From: Oscillospiraceae bacterium
GTDB lineage: Bacteria > Bacillota > Clostridia > Oscillospirales > Ruminococcaceae
Length of the DNA: 64,000 bases
Assembly (NCBI GenBank): GCA_017415165.1
Contig: JAFQIY010000016.1
Coordinates: forward strand, 62,001 to 126,000
Direction of reading: 5' to 3'
The first letter of the stretch is position 1; the number at the start of each line of letters is the position of its first letter. This document shows, piece after piece, positions 51,519-59,921 of this stretch. A model generated the notes under the pieces. The model saw only the letters and a program-made list of their open reading frames with translations, had not been told where the DNA came from and ran no database searches. The position numbers and the translations under genes are program-made.

Positions 51519-52436
51519 CTATTCTCCTTTCAGAAGTTTGATAGCTTTTGTCATACATTCGTCACCCTCAGCTTCAATGTCTGGGGTAATTCCGTTTCCG
51601 TCAAAGGTTTCGCCCTTGCTGTTGCCCATAAGCGAGGAAACCATTGCAAAGGAGTAGCCGTCAGAAAAATCGTCATAAACAAAAGAATAATATTTACCAT
51701 AGGTTTGTTTTCCCACAACGCTCACCCTGTCGGGAAAATCACTTTTCATATTGAAAATCATTACCTCGGCGGAGCTTGCTGTTTTTTCGTCACAAAGGAA
51801 AACAAGCTTGTCAAAGTCAATTATCTTGTCACCGATACACTTTTTCTCAGTGATTTCGCTTGCAATATCCGTGTAAACCACAGTACCGTCATCGTGGAAA
51901 AGTCCGAGGACTTCCACAAGCTCATCTGTGTGTCCGCCCGAATTGCCACGCAGGTCAATGATGAACTTTCGGTTTGTTTCAAGAGTTGACTTATATTTAA
52001 TCAAGTCTTTCCAAGTCTTGCCGATTACAAAATCATTGATTTTCACGGTGCAGATACCGTCCTCGACTGTAACTGCTGCGGGACGGTATTCGCTGAGCTG
52101 CTCCGTAACCTCTTTTGTTCTGTCTTTGCCGAAAATGGTGTTATACTTTGCAATTTCCTCAGGCTCGTGCTCGTTGATGTCGTCAAGAATAAGCTTGTAG
52201 ACATAGTTGTCAAAGTTAGCCTCGGCATTGTCGCCGTAAATGTCACCGAGGGTGTCCTGCATTGCAAGTTCCAAGTGCTCCTGTGAGTAGTAATATTCAC
52301 CGAGGTAATTCTTAAATTTTGCAACACGGTCATTTGATGTGACAATGTGCTTGATACAGATTGCAAGTGCAGCGGCGAGGGTGAATATTATTATCAGACT
52401 TGCGGTACTGACTTTCGGCTTTTCTTTTTTCGGCAT
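51519..52436 (-). CDS. S41 family peptidase, membrane-anchored
   Basis: 305 residues from the ATG at 52436 (AGAGGA upstream). Residues 12-31 form an N-terminal membrane anchor, so the enzyme faces outward. The tail-specific protease core has FIIDLRGNSGG (about 158-168), CDEKTASSAEV with the likely nucleophile Ser221, and VVGKQTYGK with the likely base Lys248. No PDZ domain is evident. The C-terminal NGITPDIEAEGDECM is also typical. Substrate unknown. It is followed by a two-base-spaced small membrane protein. Confidence 0.88.
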   Translation of the reverse strand: MPKKEKPKVSTASLIIIFTLAAALAICIKHIVTSNDRVAKFKNYLGEYYYSQEHLELAMQDTLGDIYGDNAEANFDNYVYKLILDDINEHEPEEIAKYNTIFGKDRTKEVTEQLSEYRPAAVTVEDGICTVKINDFVIGKTWKDLIKYKSTLETNRKFIIDLRGNSGGHTDELVEVLGLFHDDGTVVYTDIASEITEKKCIGDKIIDFDKLVFLCDEKTASSAEVMIFNMKSDFPDRVSVVGKQTYGKYYSFVYDDFSDGYSFAMVSSLMGNSKGETFDGNGITPDIEAEGDECMTKAIKLLKGE

Positions 52437-52452
52437 TTTAATCACTATCCTC

Positions 52453-52947
52453 TTACTTACTGTTTATCTTTTTTTCGTAAGCTTCATTCATAAGCCTGAA
52501 CATTTCATCAACCGAAGAACAAACATAATATGGGATTTCCATACCGTTTTCATCTTCATCTGCATTAAATGATATATACACCTTACCGTCATTTGTATCC
52601 CAGTAGTATATATCTCCTCCCTCGTTAATTGCCAAGGGAATTAGATATGATGCGACTCTATTCCACGGTTCGTTAAGTTCATTTTCTTTTATACATTCAA
52701 CGCTGAATTCGCTTTTAATGCCATGAATAATTTCATTAGTTATTATTGGTATTATATCGTGTACTCCTGTAATTTCCCCATCACATTCAGGTATATACAA
52801 TGTGTGTATGCGTTTTCCATTATGTTCAAGATAGTATTTTCTTAAAACATCAGGAAATACAATACCCAATTTCTTTTCAACCCGATTTATATCATCTTCT
52901 GATACGGGAATGTACTTATCACAGTCTTCACGAAAAAAATTATACAT
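52453..52947 (-). CDS. SMI1/KNR4 (SUKH) family protein
   Basis: 164 residues, AT-rich. The SUKH pattern is clear: VSEDDINRVEKKLGIVFPDVLRKYYLEHNG at the N-terminus, HDIIPI, then LIPLAINEGGDIYYWDTNDGKVYISF and a C-terminal SVDEMFRLMNE. Many SUKH proteins are immunity proteins against polymorphic toxins, often encoded next to the toxin. No toxin gene is adjacent here, so it may be an orphan immunity gene. It lies between the ABC permease gene and the S41 protease, with gaps of about 17 bases on each side. Confidence 0.85.
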   Translation of the reverse strand: MYNFFREDCDKYIPVSEDDINRVEKKLGIVFPDVLRKYYLEHNGKRIHTLYIPECDGEITGVHDIIPIITNEIIHGIKSEFSVECIKENELNEPWNRVASYLIPLAINEGGDIYYWDTNDGKVYISFNADEDENGMEIPYYVCSSVDEMFRLMNEAYEKKINSK

Positions 52948-52964
52948 TTATCTTTCTCCTTTTA

Positions 52965-54224
52965 TTATTCATACCTCAACGCCTCAATCGGGTCAAGCTT
53001 TGCTGCACGGTTTGCAGGATAGAAGCCGAAGAACACACCGATTGCCATTGAGAAGGTTACCGCAAGAAGAATTGCACCGACAGAAGGTGTTGCTGTTGCA
53101 TCCATAAGCAGACCAACGAGGTTGCCGAGGAGGATACCTGACACGATACCGATTGCACCGCCGATAAGGCAGATGATTACAGACTCGATGATGAACTGTG
53201 TACGAATTGCGGAGTTAGGTGCGCCAAGTGCCTTTCTTACGCCGATTTCACGGGTACGCTCTGTTACGGAAACGAGCATAATGTTCATTACGCCGATACC
53301 GCCAACCACGAGGGAAATACCTGCGATTACGGAAATTACCATAGAAACAAGACCGAGGATTTCGCCCATCATTTCCATCTGCTGTTCAGCAGTTGCGTAG
53401 TAAACCTCGATACTGTCATTGTTACGGTAGAAGCGATTGTTCATATAGTCCTTTACGTCTTCGGCAAACTCTGTTGCATTTACGCCGTCCTTGATATTTA
53501 CATAGAAGTAGAAGAACAACGGGTCGCTGTCACCCTGAATTTCAGCCATTGTTGTGTAAGGAATATATACTTCGTTATTCCAGTCCTCACCCATCATATT
53601 TACCATTGCGCTCATCATACCTGTGAGCTGATATTCGTAGATACCTACAACGGTAAAGTCATAGCTCTGATTAAACATATCTATACTTAATGTCTGACCC
53701 ATTGCATTATCAAGGCTGCCGTAAAGCTTGATAGCCTGCTTGTCACTGATTACACAGACTTTACCGTGCTTTGTGACGTCCTTGTCGGAAATATATCTTC
53801 CCTTGATTACTCCTGTCATACTCTGTTTAAGGTAACCGGGGCTGATAGAATAAACTACAAGGTCAAGATTTTCACGCTTGAATCTTGTTGTTGCGCTGTC
53901 TGTGCCGTAAACAAGTGACAATGCGTCAACATCATCAGAAAAACGTTCGGCAACGTTGTAAATCATATCTTCTGTCATAAGGTCGCTTTGTGTATAGTAA
54001 TCTCTTACAGGGTCAGGCTTGAGCGTAATCTGAAAACCTACAAGGCTCGCACCGCCCTGTGAGTCGAAGATGTCGTTTACACTGTTTTCCATAATGCTGC
54101 CCATTGTGTTAATCATAATTACGGAGCTGATACCGATGATGATACCGAGCATTGTCAGCAGGGCACGCATTTTATTTGCTTTAAGTGAAGCAAAAGCCAG
54201 CTTTACATTTTCAAAGAAATTCAT
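52965..54224 (-). CDS. MacB-like ABC transporter permease
   Basis: 419 residues. An N-terminal membrane helix (MRALLTMLGIIIGISSVIMINTM), a large extracytoplasmic MacB_PCD domain of about 230 residues, and three C-terminal helices with the FtsX-like pattern GGIGVMNIMLVSVTERTREIGVRKALGAPNSAIRTQF and FYPANRAAKLDPIEALRYE. It couples ATP hydrolysis by the adjacent ATPase to movement of substrate outside the membrane. It overlaps the ATPase gene by four bases (ATGA), so the two are translated together. Typical substrates are macrolides or antimicrobial peptides; here unknown. Confidence 0.95.
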   Translation of the reverse strand: MNFFENVKLAFASLKANKMRALLTMLGIIIGISSVIMINTMGSIMENSVNDIFDSQGGASLVGFQITLKPDPVRDYYTQSDLMTEDMIYNVAERFSDDVDALSLVYGTDSATTRFKRENLDLVVYSISPGYLKQSMTGVIKGRYISDKDVTKHGKVCVISDKQAIKLYGSLDNAMGQTLSIDMFNQSYDFTVVGIYEYQLTGMMSAMVNMMGEDWNNEVYIPYTTMAEIQGDSDPLFFYFYVNIKDGVNATEFAEDVKDYMNNRFYRNNDSIEVYYATAEQQMEMMGEILGLVSMVISVIAGISLVVGGIGVMNIMLVSVTERTREIGVRKALGAPNSAIRTQFIIESVIICLIGGAIGIVSGILLGNLVGLLMDATATPSVGAILLAVTFSMAIGVFFGFYPANRAAKLDPIEALRYE

Positions 54225-54946
54225 TCTGCTGCCTCCTTTGCCTCATCGGGTTTGTTTTTCAGCACGTCGCTCACGATGTTGCCGTCGGAAAGTGTAATAA
54301 TTCGGTCGGTTTCTTCCGCAAGCTCAGGGTTATGTGTGATAAGCACGATTGTCTTGCCCTGCTCCTTGTGAAGCTTGTGAAAGATATCCATTACGAGTCG
54401 TCCTGTCTTGGAGTCGAGAGCACCTGTCGGCTCATCGGCAAGGATTATTGCGGGGTCGTTTGCCATAGCACGGGCAATGGCAATTCTCTGCTTCTGACCG
54501 CCCGAAAGCTCGTTAGGCATATGCTTTTCACGGTCGGACATTTCGACTATTTCAAGAAGCTCCCTTGCACGCTTTGTACGTTCCTTTGCAGATACGCCTG
54601 CGTAGAGCATAGGAAGCTCAACATTTTTCAGCGCAGATGTTCTTGCTATAAGATTGAAGGTCTGGAATACAAATCCGATTTTCTTGTTTCTGATGCCCGA
54701 AAGGTCAGCGTCCTCAAGCTTGGAAACGTCAATTCCGTCAAGGATATACTGTCCGCTTGTCTGTCTGTCAAGAGCGCCGACAATGTTCATAAGTGTGGAC
54801 TTACCCGAACCTGACGCACCGACAATTGAAACAAACTGTCCCTCGTGGACAACTATATCAAGTCCGTGAAGAATTTCAAGCTCGTTGGGAGTTCCGACAT
54901 AGAAGCTCTTGACAATTCCTCTCATATCAATTATTGGTCTGCTCAT
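54221..54946 (-). CDS. MacB-like ABC transporter ATP-binding protein
   Basis: 241 residues of the LolD/MacB class: Walker A GASGSGKST, Q-loop FVFQTFNLI, signature LSGGQKQRI, Walker B ILADEPTGALD and His in LITHNPE. It overlaps the adaptor gene upstream and the permease gene downstream by four bases each, giving a tightly coupled three-gene unit. Residues 1-15 (MSRPIIDMRGIVKSF) form the usual first strand. Confidence 0.96.
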   Translation of the reverse strand: MSRPIIDMRGIVKSFYVGTPNELEILHGLDIVVHEGQFVSIVGASGSGKSTLMNIVGALDRQTSGQYILDGIDVSKLEDADLSGIRNKKIGFVFQTFNLIARTSALKNVELPMLYAGVSAKERTKRARELLEIVEMSDREKHMPNELSGGQKQRIAIARAMANDPAIILADEPTGALDSKTGRLVMDIFHKLHKEQGKTIVLITHNPELAEETDRIITLSDGNIVSDVLKNKPDEAKEAAE

Positions 54947-56802
54947 TCTGCCACCTGCTCTGTTTCAGCTGTTTCTTCCGATTCGCCTTCCTCAATCATA
55001 ACCATATCGCCATCGGAAAGCATTGTTGTATTTGTGAGGACGTACATTCCCTCGGAAATTTCCTTGGAAATAATTTCGATTTCGTAGTCTGTTTCAAGAC
55101 CTATTTCAACATTCACAAGCTTAGCGTGGTATACACCGTTTTCGTCTTTTTCGGCAACAAAAATTGCATCATTTCCGTTTTCATCTGTTGTAAGAGCGTC
55201 ATATGTAACAGTAAGTGCATTTTCGCGTTTATCGCTTATAATAGCAAGCTTCGCACTCATACCTACGAGGATTTTGCCGTCCTCACTGTCAATATCAGCT
55301 TCAATTGCATAGCTTGTTCCGCTGTTGCCCGGCACACCTGTAGGAGCAACACTTGAAACCTTGCCGTCATATTCAACACCTGCAACAGCATCACACTTTA
55401 CCGTTGCTGTCATACCCTCAGCAACATATGGAATATCATATTCGCCGACATTTGCGGAAACCACAAGGTCAGAAAGGTCTTCAATAACAAACATTGCACC
55501 GTTTGCCATTACGCCCTCCTCTGCATTTACCGCTGTTATGATGCCATCGCAAGGTGCAACAATAACTGCATATTCAAGCTTTGACTTGAGATTTTCGAGA
55601 ATGATAACCTGTGGGTCATTAAGACCTGAAAGCGTTCTCTGCTGTTCAGCAGCCTTTTTAAGCGCCGCAAGGTCAGTCTCAACCTGCTGGACAGCAAGCT
55701 CATAGCTCCTCTTTGCATCTTCAAGTGCATCTTCAGCATTCTTTACCGCAATACTGTAATTTTCCTCTGTAGTTACATTGTTTTTTTCTGTCTTTCCGTA
55801 TGCCTTTACAGCATTATCATAAGCTGTCTTTGCGCTTTCCATTGCAGCTTCTGCACTGTCACGGGCTTTTTCGAGCCCCTCTATAGCGTTATCATACTGA
55901 ACCTGTGCCGCATCAATCTGTTCCTTAACGCTTTCTCTGTCGTATTTTGCCTCAAGCTTTGCAAGCTCAGCCTGTGCATCGGCTAATTCCTCAGCAATTT
56001 CATCGGACTTACTTGCCGCATAATCGGCAGGATATATTGAAAGCGTGGATTTTTCAACCTTTGCATTATCATATCTTTTTCTTGCGTTTTCAAGCTCAAG
56101 TATATGCTCAGTTGTTCTGATAACCTCATAGCGTTCCTTCAATTCTTCAAGATTATCATAAAGCTGCTTTATTGTCGCAGGATGATTTTTCGGTTCAAGC
56201 TCTGCAACAGCCTTGTTGTATGCTTCAACACTCTTGTCGTAAGCATCCTTTGCACTTTTGACCTGAGTATCTGCGCTGTCAAGCGCATTCGGAATTGTTG
56301 AATCAAGTCCGAGAGATTCATCTCTTTTAGCGTTTTCAAGAGCCTTTTCAGCCTGTGTAATTGCCTTTTTCGCAGATATCAATGAAGGATTCTCACCCTT
56401 TTCATAAGTTTCAAGAGCTTCGAGATATTTCTCCTCAGCAGAAGAAACATTATACTCCTCGCTTATTCCGCTGTTGTCAACAGTGGTCTGCTGCTGAAGA
56501 ATCTGCTGCTGGAGGTCCTCAGTACTGATAGTACAAAGAATGTCACCCTTCTTTACAGCGTCACCGACAGAAACATTGATTTTCTCCACAGGATAGCTGA
56601 GCTTGGAGTAAACCTTCTGCACGTCAGCACTCTTTACAGTGCCGCTTACAGAAATCTTATTCTCAATGGTTTTCTCCTGAATTTTTACAGTATCTGCATA
56701 TGTAACCGTTGAAGCGGCACTTCCGAGAGCAGCAATTGCTGCGCCTATTGCCGCAATTCCTGCGATTATTGAAACGGGAATGATTATCTTTCTTGCTTTC
56801 AT
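54943..56802 (-). CDS. HlyD/MacA-like adaptor with long coiled coil
   Basis: 619 residues. An N-terminal membrane helix (IIIPVSIIAGIAAIGAAIAAL), a split lipoyl/beta-barrel region (KISVSGTVKSADVQKVYSK, GDAVKKGDILCTI) and a long alpha-helical hairpin (about 95-400) rich in A, E and K with heptad-like repeats, then a second lipoyl half (APCDGIITAVNAEEGVMANG) and barrel (LVVSANVGEYDIPYVAEGMTATV). It joins the MacB-like permease to form a Gram-positive MacAB-type pump. The hairpin is longer than in many MacA proteins. AAAGGA precedes the ATG. Confidence 0.93.
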   Translation of the reverse strand: MKARKIIIPVSIIAGIAAIGAAIAALGSAASTVTYADTVKIQEKTIENKISVSGTVKSADVQKVYSKLSYPVEKINVSVGDAVKKGDILCTISTEDLQQQILQQQTTVDNSGISEEYNVSSAEEKYLEALETYEKGENPSLISAKKAITQAEKALENAKRDESLGLDSTIPNALDSADTQVKSAKDAYDKSVEAYNKAVAELEPKNHPATIKQLYDNLEELKERYEVIRTTEHILELENARKRYDNAKVEKSTLSIYPADYAASKSDEIAEELADAQAELAKLEAKYDRESVKEQIDAAQVQYDNAIEGLEKARDSAEAAMESAKTAYDNAVKAYGKTEKNNVTTEENYSIAVKNAEDALEDAKRSYELAVQQVETDLAALKKAAEQQRTLSGLNDPQVIILENLKSKLEYAVIVAPCDGIITAVNAEEGVMANGAMFVIEDLSDLVVSANVGEYDIPYVAEGMTATVKCDAVAGVEYDGKVSSVAPTGVPGNSGTSYAIEADIDSEDGKILVGMSAKLAIISDKRENALTVTYDALTTDENGNDAIFVAEKDENGVYHAKLVNVEIGLETDYEIEIISKEISEGMYVLTNTTMLSDGDMVMIEEGESEETAETEQVAE

Positions 56803-56843
56803 AAGTGTATTCCTTTCTGCTCTTGTTTAATAATATATAACAT

Positions 56844-56872
56844 ATAATATCATATATTTTCCACTATGTCAA
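56844..56872 (-). promoter_or_regulatory. Proximal promoter of the MacAB-type operon
   Basis: Minus-strand TTGACA (56867-56872), a 17-base spacer and TATTAT (56844-56849), about 40 bases before the adaptor ATG. Confidence 0.75.
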
Positions 56873-56883
56873 GTGTTTTACTA

Positions 56884-56923
56884 TTGTATTAAGTAGCTAA
56901 TACAAGTATACAACTATTGTATA
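56884..56923. promoter_or_regulatory. Two palindromic operators of the MacAB-type operon
   Basis: TTGTATTA-AGTAGC-TAATACAA (56884-56905, 8-bp arms) and TATACAA-CTA-TTGTATA (56907-56923, 7-bp arms) are perfect inverted repeats sharing the TTGTAT/ATACAA half. The second fills the spacer of the distal promoter and the first overlaps its -10 and start. A GntR- or MarR-type repressor would fit, but no regulator gene is adjacent. Confidence 0.75.
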
Positions 56924-56933
56924 GAAATGTCAA
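56905..56933 (-). promoter_or_regulatory. Distal promoter of the MacAB-type operon
   Basis: Minus-strand TTGACA (56928-56933), a 17-base spacer and TATACT (56905-56910), covered by the palindromic operators. Confidence 0.8.
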
Positions 56934-57000
56934 TCGTTACATTCGCACAAATACGCTATAATATTCAATTTTCATTTATCAATACTGCACAAAAGCCAAA

Positions 57001-57227
57001 GCGGCACAGATTTCTCTGTACCGCCTCAATTTGTCAAAAAAATCTTTTCGACAATGAATAGTGAATAGTGAATATTGAATAATGAATAATTAAGGAATTG
57101 CCTTCGGCAATAAAATTAAAAATGTCCGCAAAGCGGACACCTTAACTATTCACTATTCATTATTCATTTTTCATTAGCCTGTCGAGTATATCGACAGGCT
57201 AATGCGGCACAGATTTCTCTGTACCGC
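57001..57227. repeat. Palindromic miniature repeat element flanked by identical hairpins
   Basis: No gene lies in this stretch. It has nested inverted repeats. An identical 24-base hairpin (GCGGCACAGA-TTTC-TCTGTACCGC) is at 57001-57024 and 57204-57227. Inside, imperfect TGAATAN heptamers run at 57053-57095 and recur inverted at 57140-57175. Between them are ATTGCC-TTC-GGCAAT (57097-57111) and TGTCCGC-AAA-GCGGACA (57123-57139). A 13-bp palindrome (57173-57203) follows. The layout resembles a miniature non-coding mobile or REP-like element inserted by the terminator of ahcY. Confidence 0.7.
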
Positions 57228-57234
57228 ATTATTT

Positions 57235-58482
57235 TTATGCTTCCCAGCTATTGAGATAAGCTTCCTGAACATCGGTAAGCTTATCAATTTCCATACCCCA
57301 GAAACGGATTTTTCTTTCAGCAACCTCGTTGTCAATATACTTAGGCACATCAATAACCTTTTCGGTAAATGTACCCTTGTTCTTTACAAGGTGAAGTGCG
57401 GAAAGCGCCTGTATTGCAAAGGACATATCCATAATTTCAGCAGGGTGACCGTCACCTGCCGCAAGGTTTACAAGTCTGCCCTCGGCAATGACGTAAATCC
57501 ATTTGCCGTTTTCAAGCTTGTAGCCCTGAATATTGTTTCGTGCTGTCTTTGTTTCAACAGCAATTTTCTTGAGAGTTGCAACGTCAACCTCAACATCGAA
57601 GTGACCTGCGTTACAGCAGATTGCGCCGTCCTTCATAACCCTGAAGCTTTCCTCGGTGATTACATCGCGGCAGCCTGTTACTGTTACAAAGAAATCGCCC
57701 ACCTTTGCAGCTTCTGTCATTTTCATAACCTTGAAGCCGTCCATAACAGCTTCCATAGCCTTGATAGGGTCAATTTCGGTTACGATAACCTCTGCACCGA
57801 GTCCCTTTGCACGCATTGCAACACCCTTACCGCACCAGCCATATCCAGCAACAACAACATTCTTGCCTGCAACGATAAGGTTTGTTGTACGGTTGATACC
57901 GTCCCAAACGGACTGACCTGTACCGTAACGGTTGTCAAAAAGATGCTTGCAGTCAGCGTTGTTAACCAGCACCATAGGGAATTTCAGCTTGTCCTCCTTA
58001 GCCATTGCAATAAGGCGGATAATACCTGTTGTTGTTTCCTCACAGCCGCCGATTACGTCAGCAATCTTTTCAGGATACTCATTATGAATAAGGTTAACAA
58101 GGTCGCCGCCGTCGTCGATAATGATGTTAGGTCCTGCCTCGATTACTTTTGATGTATGTCTGTGGTAATCCTCCTCAGTTGCGTCATACCACGCAAAAAC
58201 GTTGAGACCGCCGTGTACAAGTGCAGCTGCAACGTCGTCCTGAGTGGAAAGAGGGTTACTGCCAGTGATGTACATTTCAGCGCCGCCTGCCGCAAGCACA
58301 CGGCAAAGGTAGGCTGTCTTTGCTTCAAGGTGCACGGAAAGAGCAACCTTTATTCCTGCAAAAGGCTTTGTTGCCGAAAATTCTTCTTCAATACTGCGGA
58401 GGAGTGGCATATTTGCCTTTACCCACTGAATTTTGGTTTCGCCGCTTTCCCAAAGGTTCACATCTCTGATTTCGCTCATCAT
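57235..58482 (-). CDS. ahcY: Adenosylhomocysteinase
   Basis: 415 residues. AhcY reversibly splits S-adenosylhomocysteine into adenosine and homocysteine, using NAD, and keeps methylation reactions going. Visible features are ALSVHLEAKTAYL, ITGSNPLSTQDDVAAAL, DDGGDLVNL, EETTTGIIRL, NNADCKHLFDNRYGTGQS with the catalytic Lys region, and GYGWCGKGVAMRAKGLGA, the NAD-binding loop. The length fits the short bacterial or archaeal type. AAAGGA lies eight bases before the first ATG of an ATG-ATG pair, overlapping the end of ybaK. Confidence 0.97.
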   Translation of the reverse strand: MMSEIRDVNLWESGETKIQWVKANMPLLRSIEEEFSATKPFAGIKVALSVHLEAKTAYLCRVLAAGGAEMYITGSNPLSTQDDVAAALVHGGLNVFAWYDATEEDYHRHTSKVIEAGPNIIIDDGGDLVNLIHNEYPEKIADVIGGCEETTTGIIRLIAMAKEDKLKFPMVLVNNADCKHLFDNRYGTGQSVWDGINRTTNLIVAGKNVVVAGYGWCGKGVAMRAKGLGAEVIVTEIDPIKAMEAVMDGFKVMKMTEAAKVGDFFVTVTGCRDVITEESFRVMKDGAICCNAGHFDVEVDVATLKKIAVETKTARNNIQGYKLENGKWIYVIAEGRLVNLAAGDGHPAEIMDMSFAIQALSALHLVKNKGTFTEKVIDVPKYIDNEVAERKIRFWGMEIDKLTDVQEAYLNSWEA

Positions 58483-58483
58483 A

Positions 58484-58966
58484 TCAATATTCCTTTCTGA
58501 CCGTCAGGTCAAGTAATTTTGCTTCAACATATCCGCAAAGCGCCATAGGCTCGGCAATTATCTGTGCACCGCGCACGCCTGCGCTTACCGCAATTTCATC
58601 AAAAAGCTCAGCTGTTTCGTCAAAGAATGTGGGGAATTTCTTTTTCATTCCCACAGGTGAACAGCCGCCTCTTATATAGCCCGTCACACCAAGCAAATCC
58701 TTGACATGAAGCATTTCGCACTTTTTGTCCCCAGCCGCTTTTGCAGCTTTTTTCAGGTCAAGTTCCTCATTTACGGGGATACAGCATACGAAATAGCCTG
58801 TCCTCTCCCCTTTAAGCACCAATGTCTTGAAAACCTGCTCAGGAGGCTGTCCAAGCTGATTTGCGACGTGCATACCCGATAAATCATTTTCGTCCACTTC
58901 GTATTCAGCAGTACGGAACGGTATTTTCGCCGCTTCAAGCAGACGCATAGCATTAGTCTTGTTCAT
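58484..58966 (-). CDS. ybaK: Cys-tRNA(Pro) deacylase YbaK/EbsC-like
   Basis: 160 residues of the YbaK/ProRS editing fold. These enzymes hydrolyse mischarged Cys-tRNA(Pro) or other aminoacyl-tRNAs. The signature residues are VFKTLVLKGERTGYFVCCIPVNEELDLKKAA (with the catalytic Lys) and GYIRGGCSPVGMKKKFPTFFDE. It overlaps the preceding gene by one base (TAATG) and ahcY follows one base after its stop, so the genes are coupled. Confidence 0.92.
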   Translation of the reverse strand: MNKTNAMRLLEAAKIPFRTAEYEVDENDLSGMHVANQLGQPPEQVFKTLVLKGERTGYFVCCIPVNEELDLKKAAKAAGDKKCEMLHVKDLLGVTGYIRGGCSPVGMKKKFPTFFDETAELFDEIAVSAGVRGAQIIAEPMALCGYVEAKLLDLTVRKEY

Positions 58967-59904
58967 TATTCCTTTTCCTCTTCAATGCCGTAATGTTCAT
59001 AATAAGCGTGACCCTTCTTTGCTGATTCCTGAATTGCCACAAGAGTCATTTCATCACCGCGCTTTGAAACAATATACTCCATATACTTATCTGAAACAGG
59101 CTCGTCGTTTTCGTCAAGAGTAAGCCACGCAGGTGTCGGAGAAACATAGCCTACAAGCAAAGTGTACCTTTCGCCTACACGGGTAATTTCCTCGACATAC
59201 GGTGAATAGGTAAAGAATTTCGGATTTGAAGGGATGCGGTAGGACTTGATTGTTTCGTCGTAATAAAACTGGATATCAGCACCGAGAACAGACTGATGTT
59301 CCACGCTTAAGCCCGTGCCGAAAAGCCTTGTGCAGTGCTGTTCAACATCAACCTCAGGCACTACAATCATATCAAACTCAGTCTCATACTTGGACTTATC
59401 CTCGTAAAGAATGATGTCCCACAGTGCAGCGGTAATCATAGTATCGCTGCGGAGCTTGATAGTCTGATTGAATGGTGCAGGGTCACAGATTACAATCGGG
59501 TACACGAACTTTGCAAATTCGTTTTTCTGCTGAGTGTTGTCGGCAAAAGCCTTTACCTTGTCAACCGCAAAATTGACTGTTGCCACAAGTCCCACAATCG
59601 CAAGCAATGTAACCACAACACCGAAAAACAGATACAGCTTTCTGCGGAAGCCCTCAGGATTGCTCGCAGGCATTTCAGGCTCAACGGGTGCTTCTGTAAG
59701 CTCGGAAAGCTCCTCACGGTTTTCATCCAGCGCTTCATCAAACATTCGCTTGATATTGTCGATGGACTCTCTGTCCTGTTTTTTCTTTGGTTTGTCAGCA
59801 GCATCTTCCGTCTGTTTCTTCTTTCCGGAAGTCTTTTTCTTTTTGTCCCTGTTATTCTTCACATAGTTGTCGTAATCAAAAAAGTCCTTTTTTTCTTCAC
59901 TCAT
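58966..59904 (-). CDS. Bitopic protein of unknown function
   Basis: 312 residues. Residues 1-85 are very hydrophilic and lysine/glutamate-rich (YVKNNRDKKKKTSGKKKQ), and so probably cytoplasmic. One membrane helix follows (about 90-112, LYLFFGVVVTLLAIVGLVATVNF). The rest, about 195 residues, should be outside and includes VYPIVICDPAPFNQTIKLRSDTMITAALWDIIL and PAWLTLDENDEPVSDKYMEYIV. I do not recognise the domain. It lies between proA and ybaK, overlapping ybaK by one base, so it is probably made with them. Confidence 0.65.
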   Translation of the reverse strand: MSEEKKDFFDYDNYVKNNRDKKKKTSGKKKQTEDAADKPKKKQDRESIDNIKRMFDEALDENREELSELTEAPVEPEMPASNPEGFRRKLYLFFGVVVTLLAIVGLVATVNFAVDKVKAFADNTQQKNEFAKFVYPIVICDPAPFNQTIKLRSDTMITAALWDIILYEDKSKYETEFDMIVVPEVDVEQHCTRLFGTGLSVEHQSVLGADIQFYYDETIKSYRIPSNPKFFTYSPYVEEITRVGERYTLLVGYVSPTPAWLTLDENDEPVSDKYMEYIVSKRGDEMTLVAIQESAKKGHAYYEHYGIEEEKE

Positions 59905-59921
59905 AATTATTTCCTCATTAA

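Noticed and set aside
57053-57175. Short repeated units suggesting a CRISPR array
   Set aside because: The units are 7 bases long, imperfect and contiguous without spacers, and they form inverted arms. No cas gene is present.
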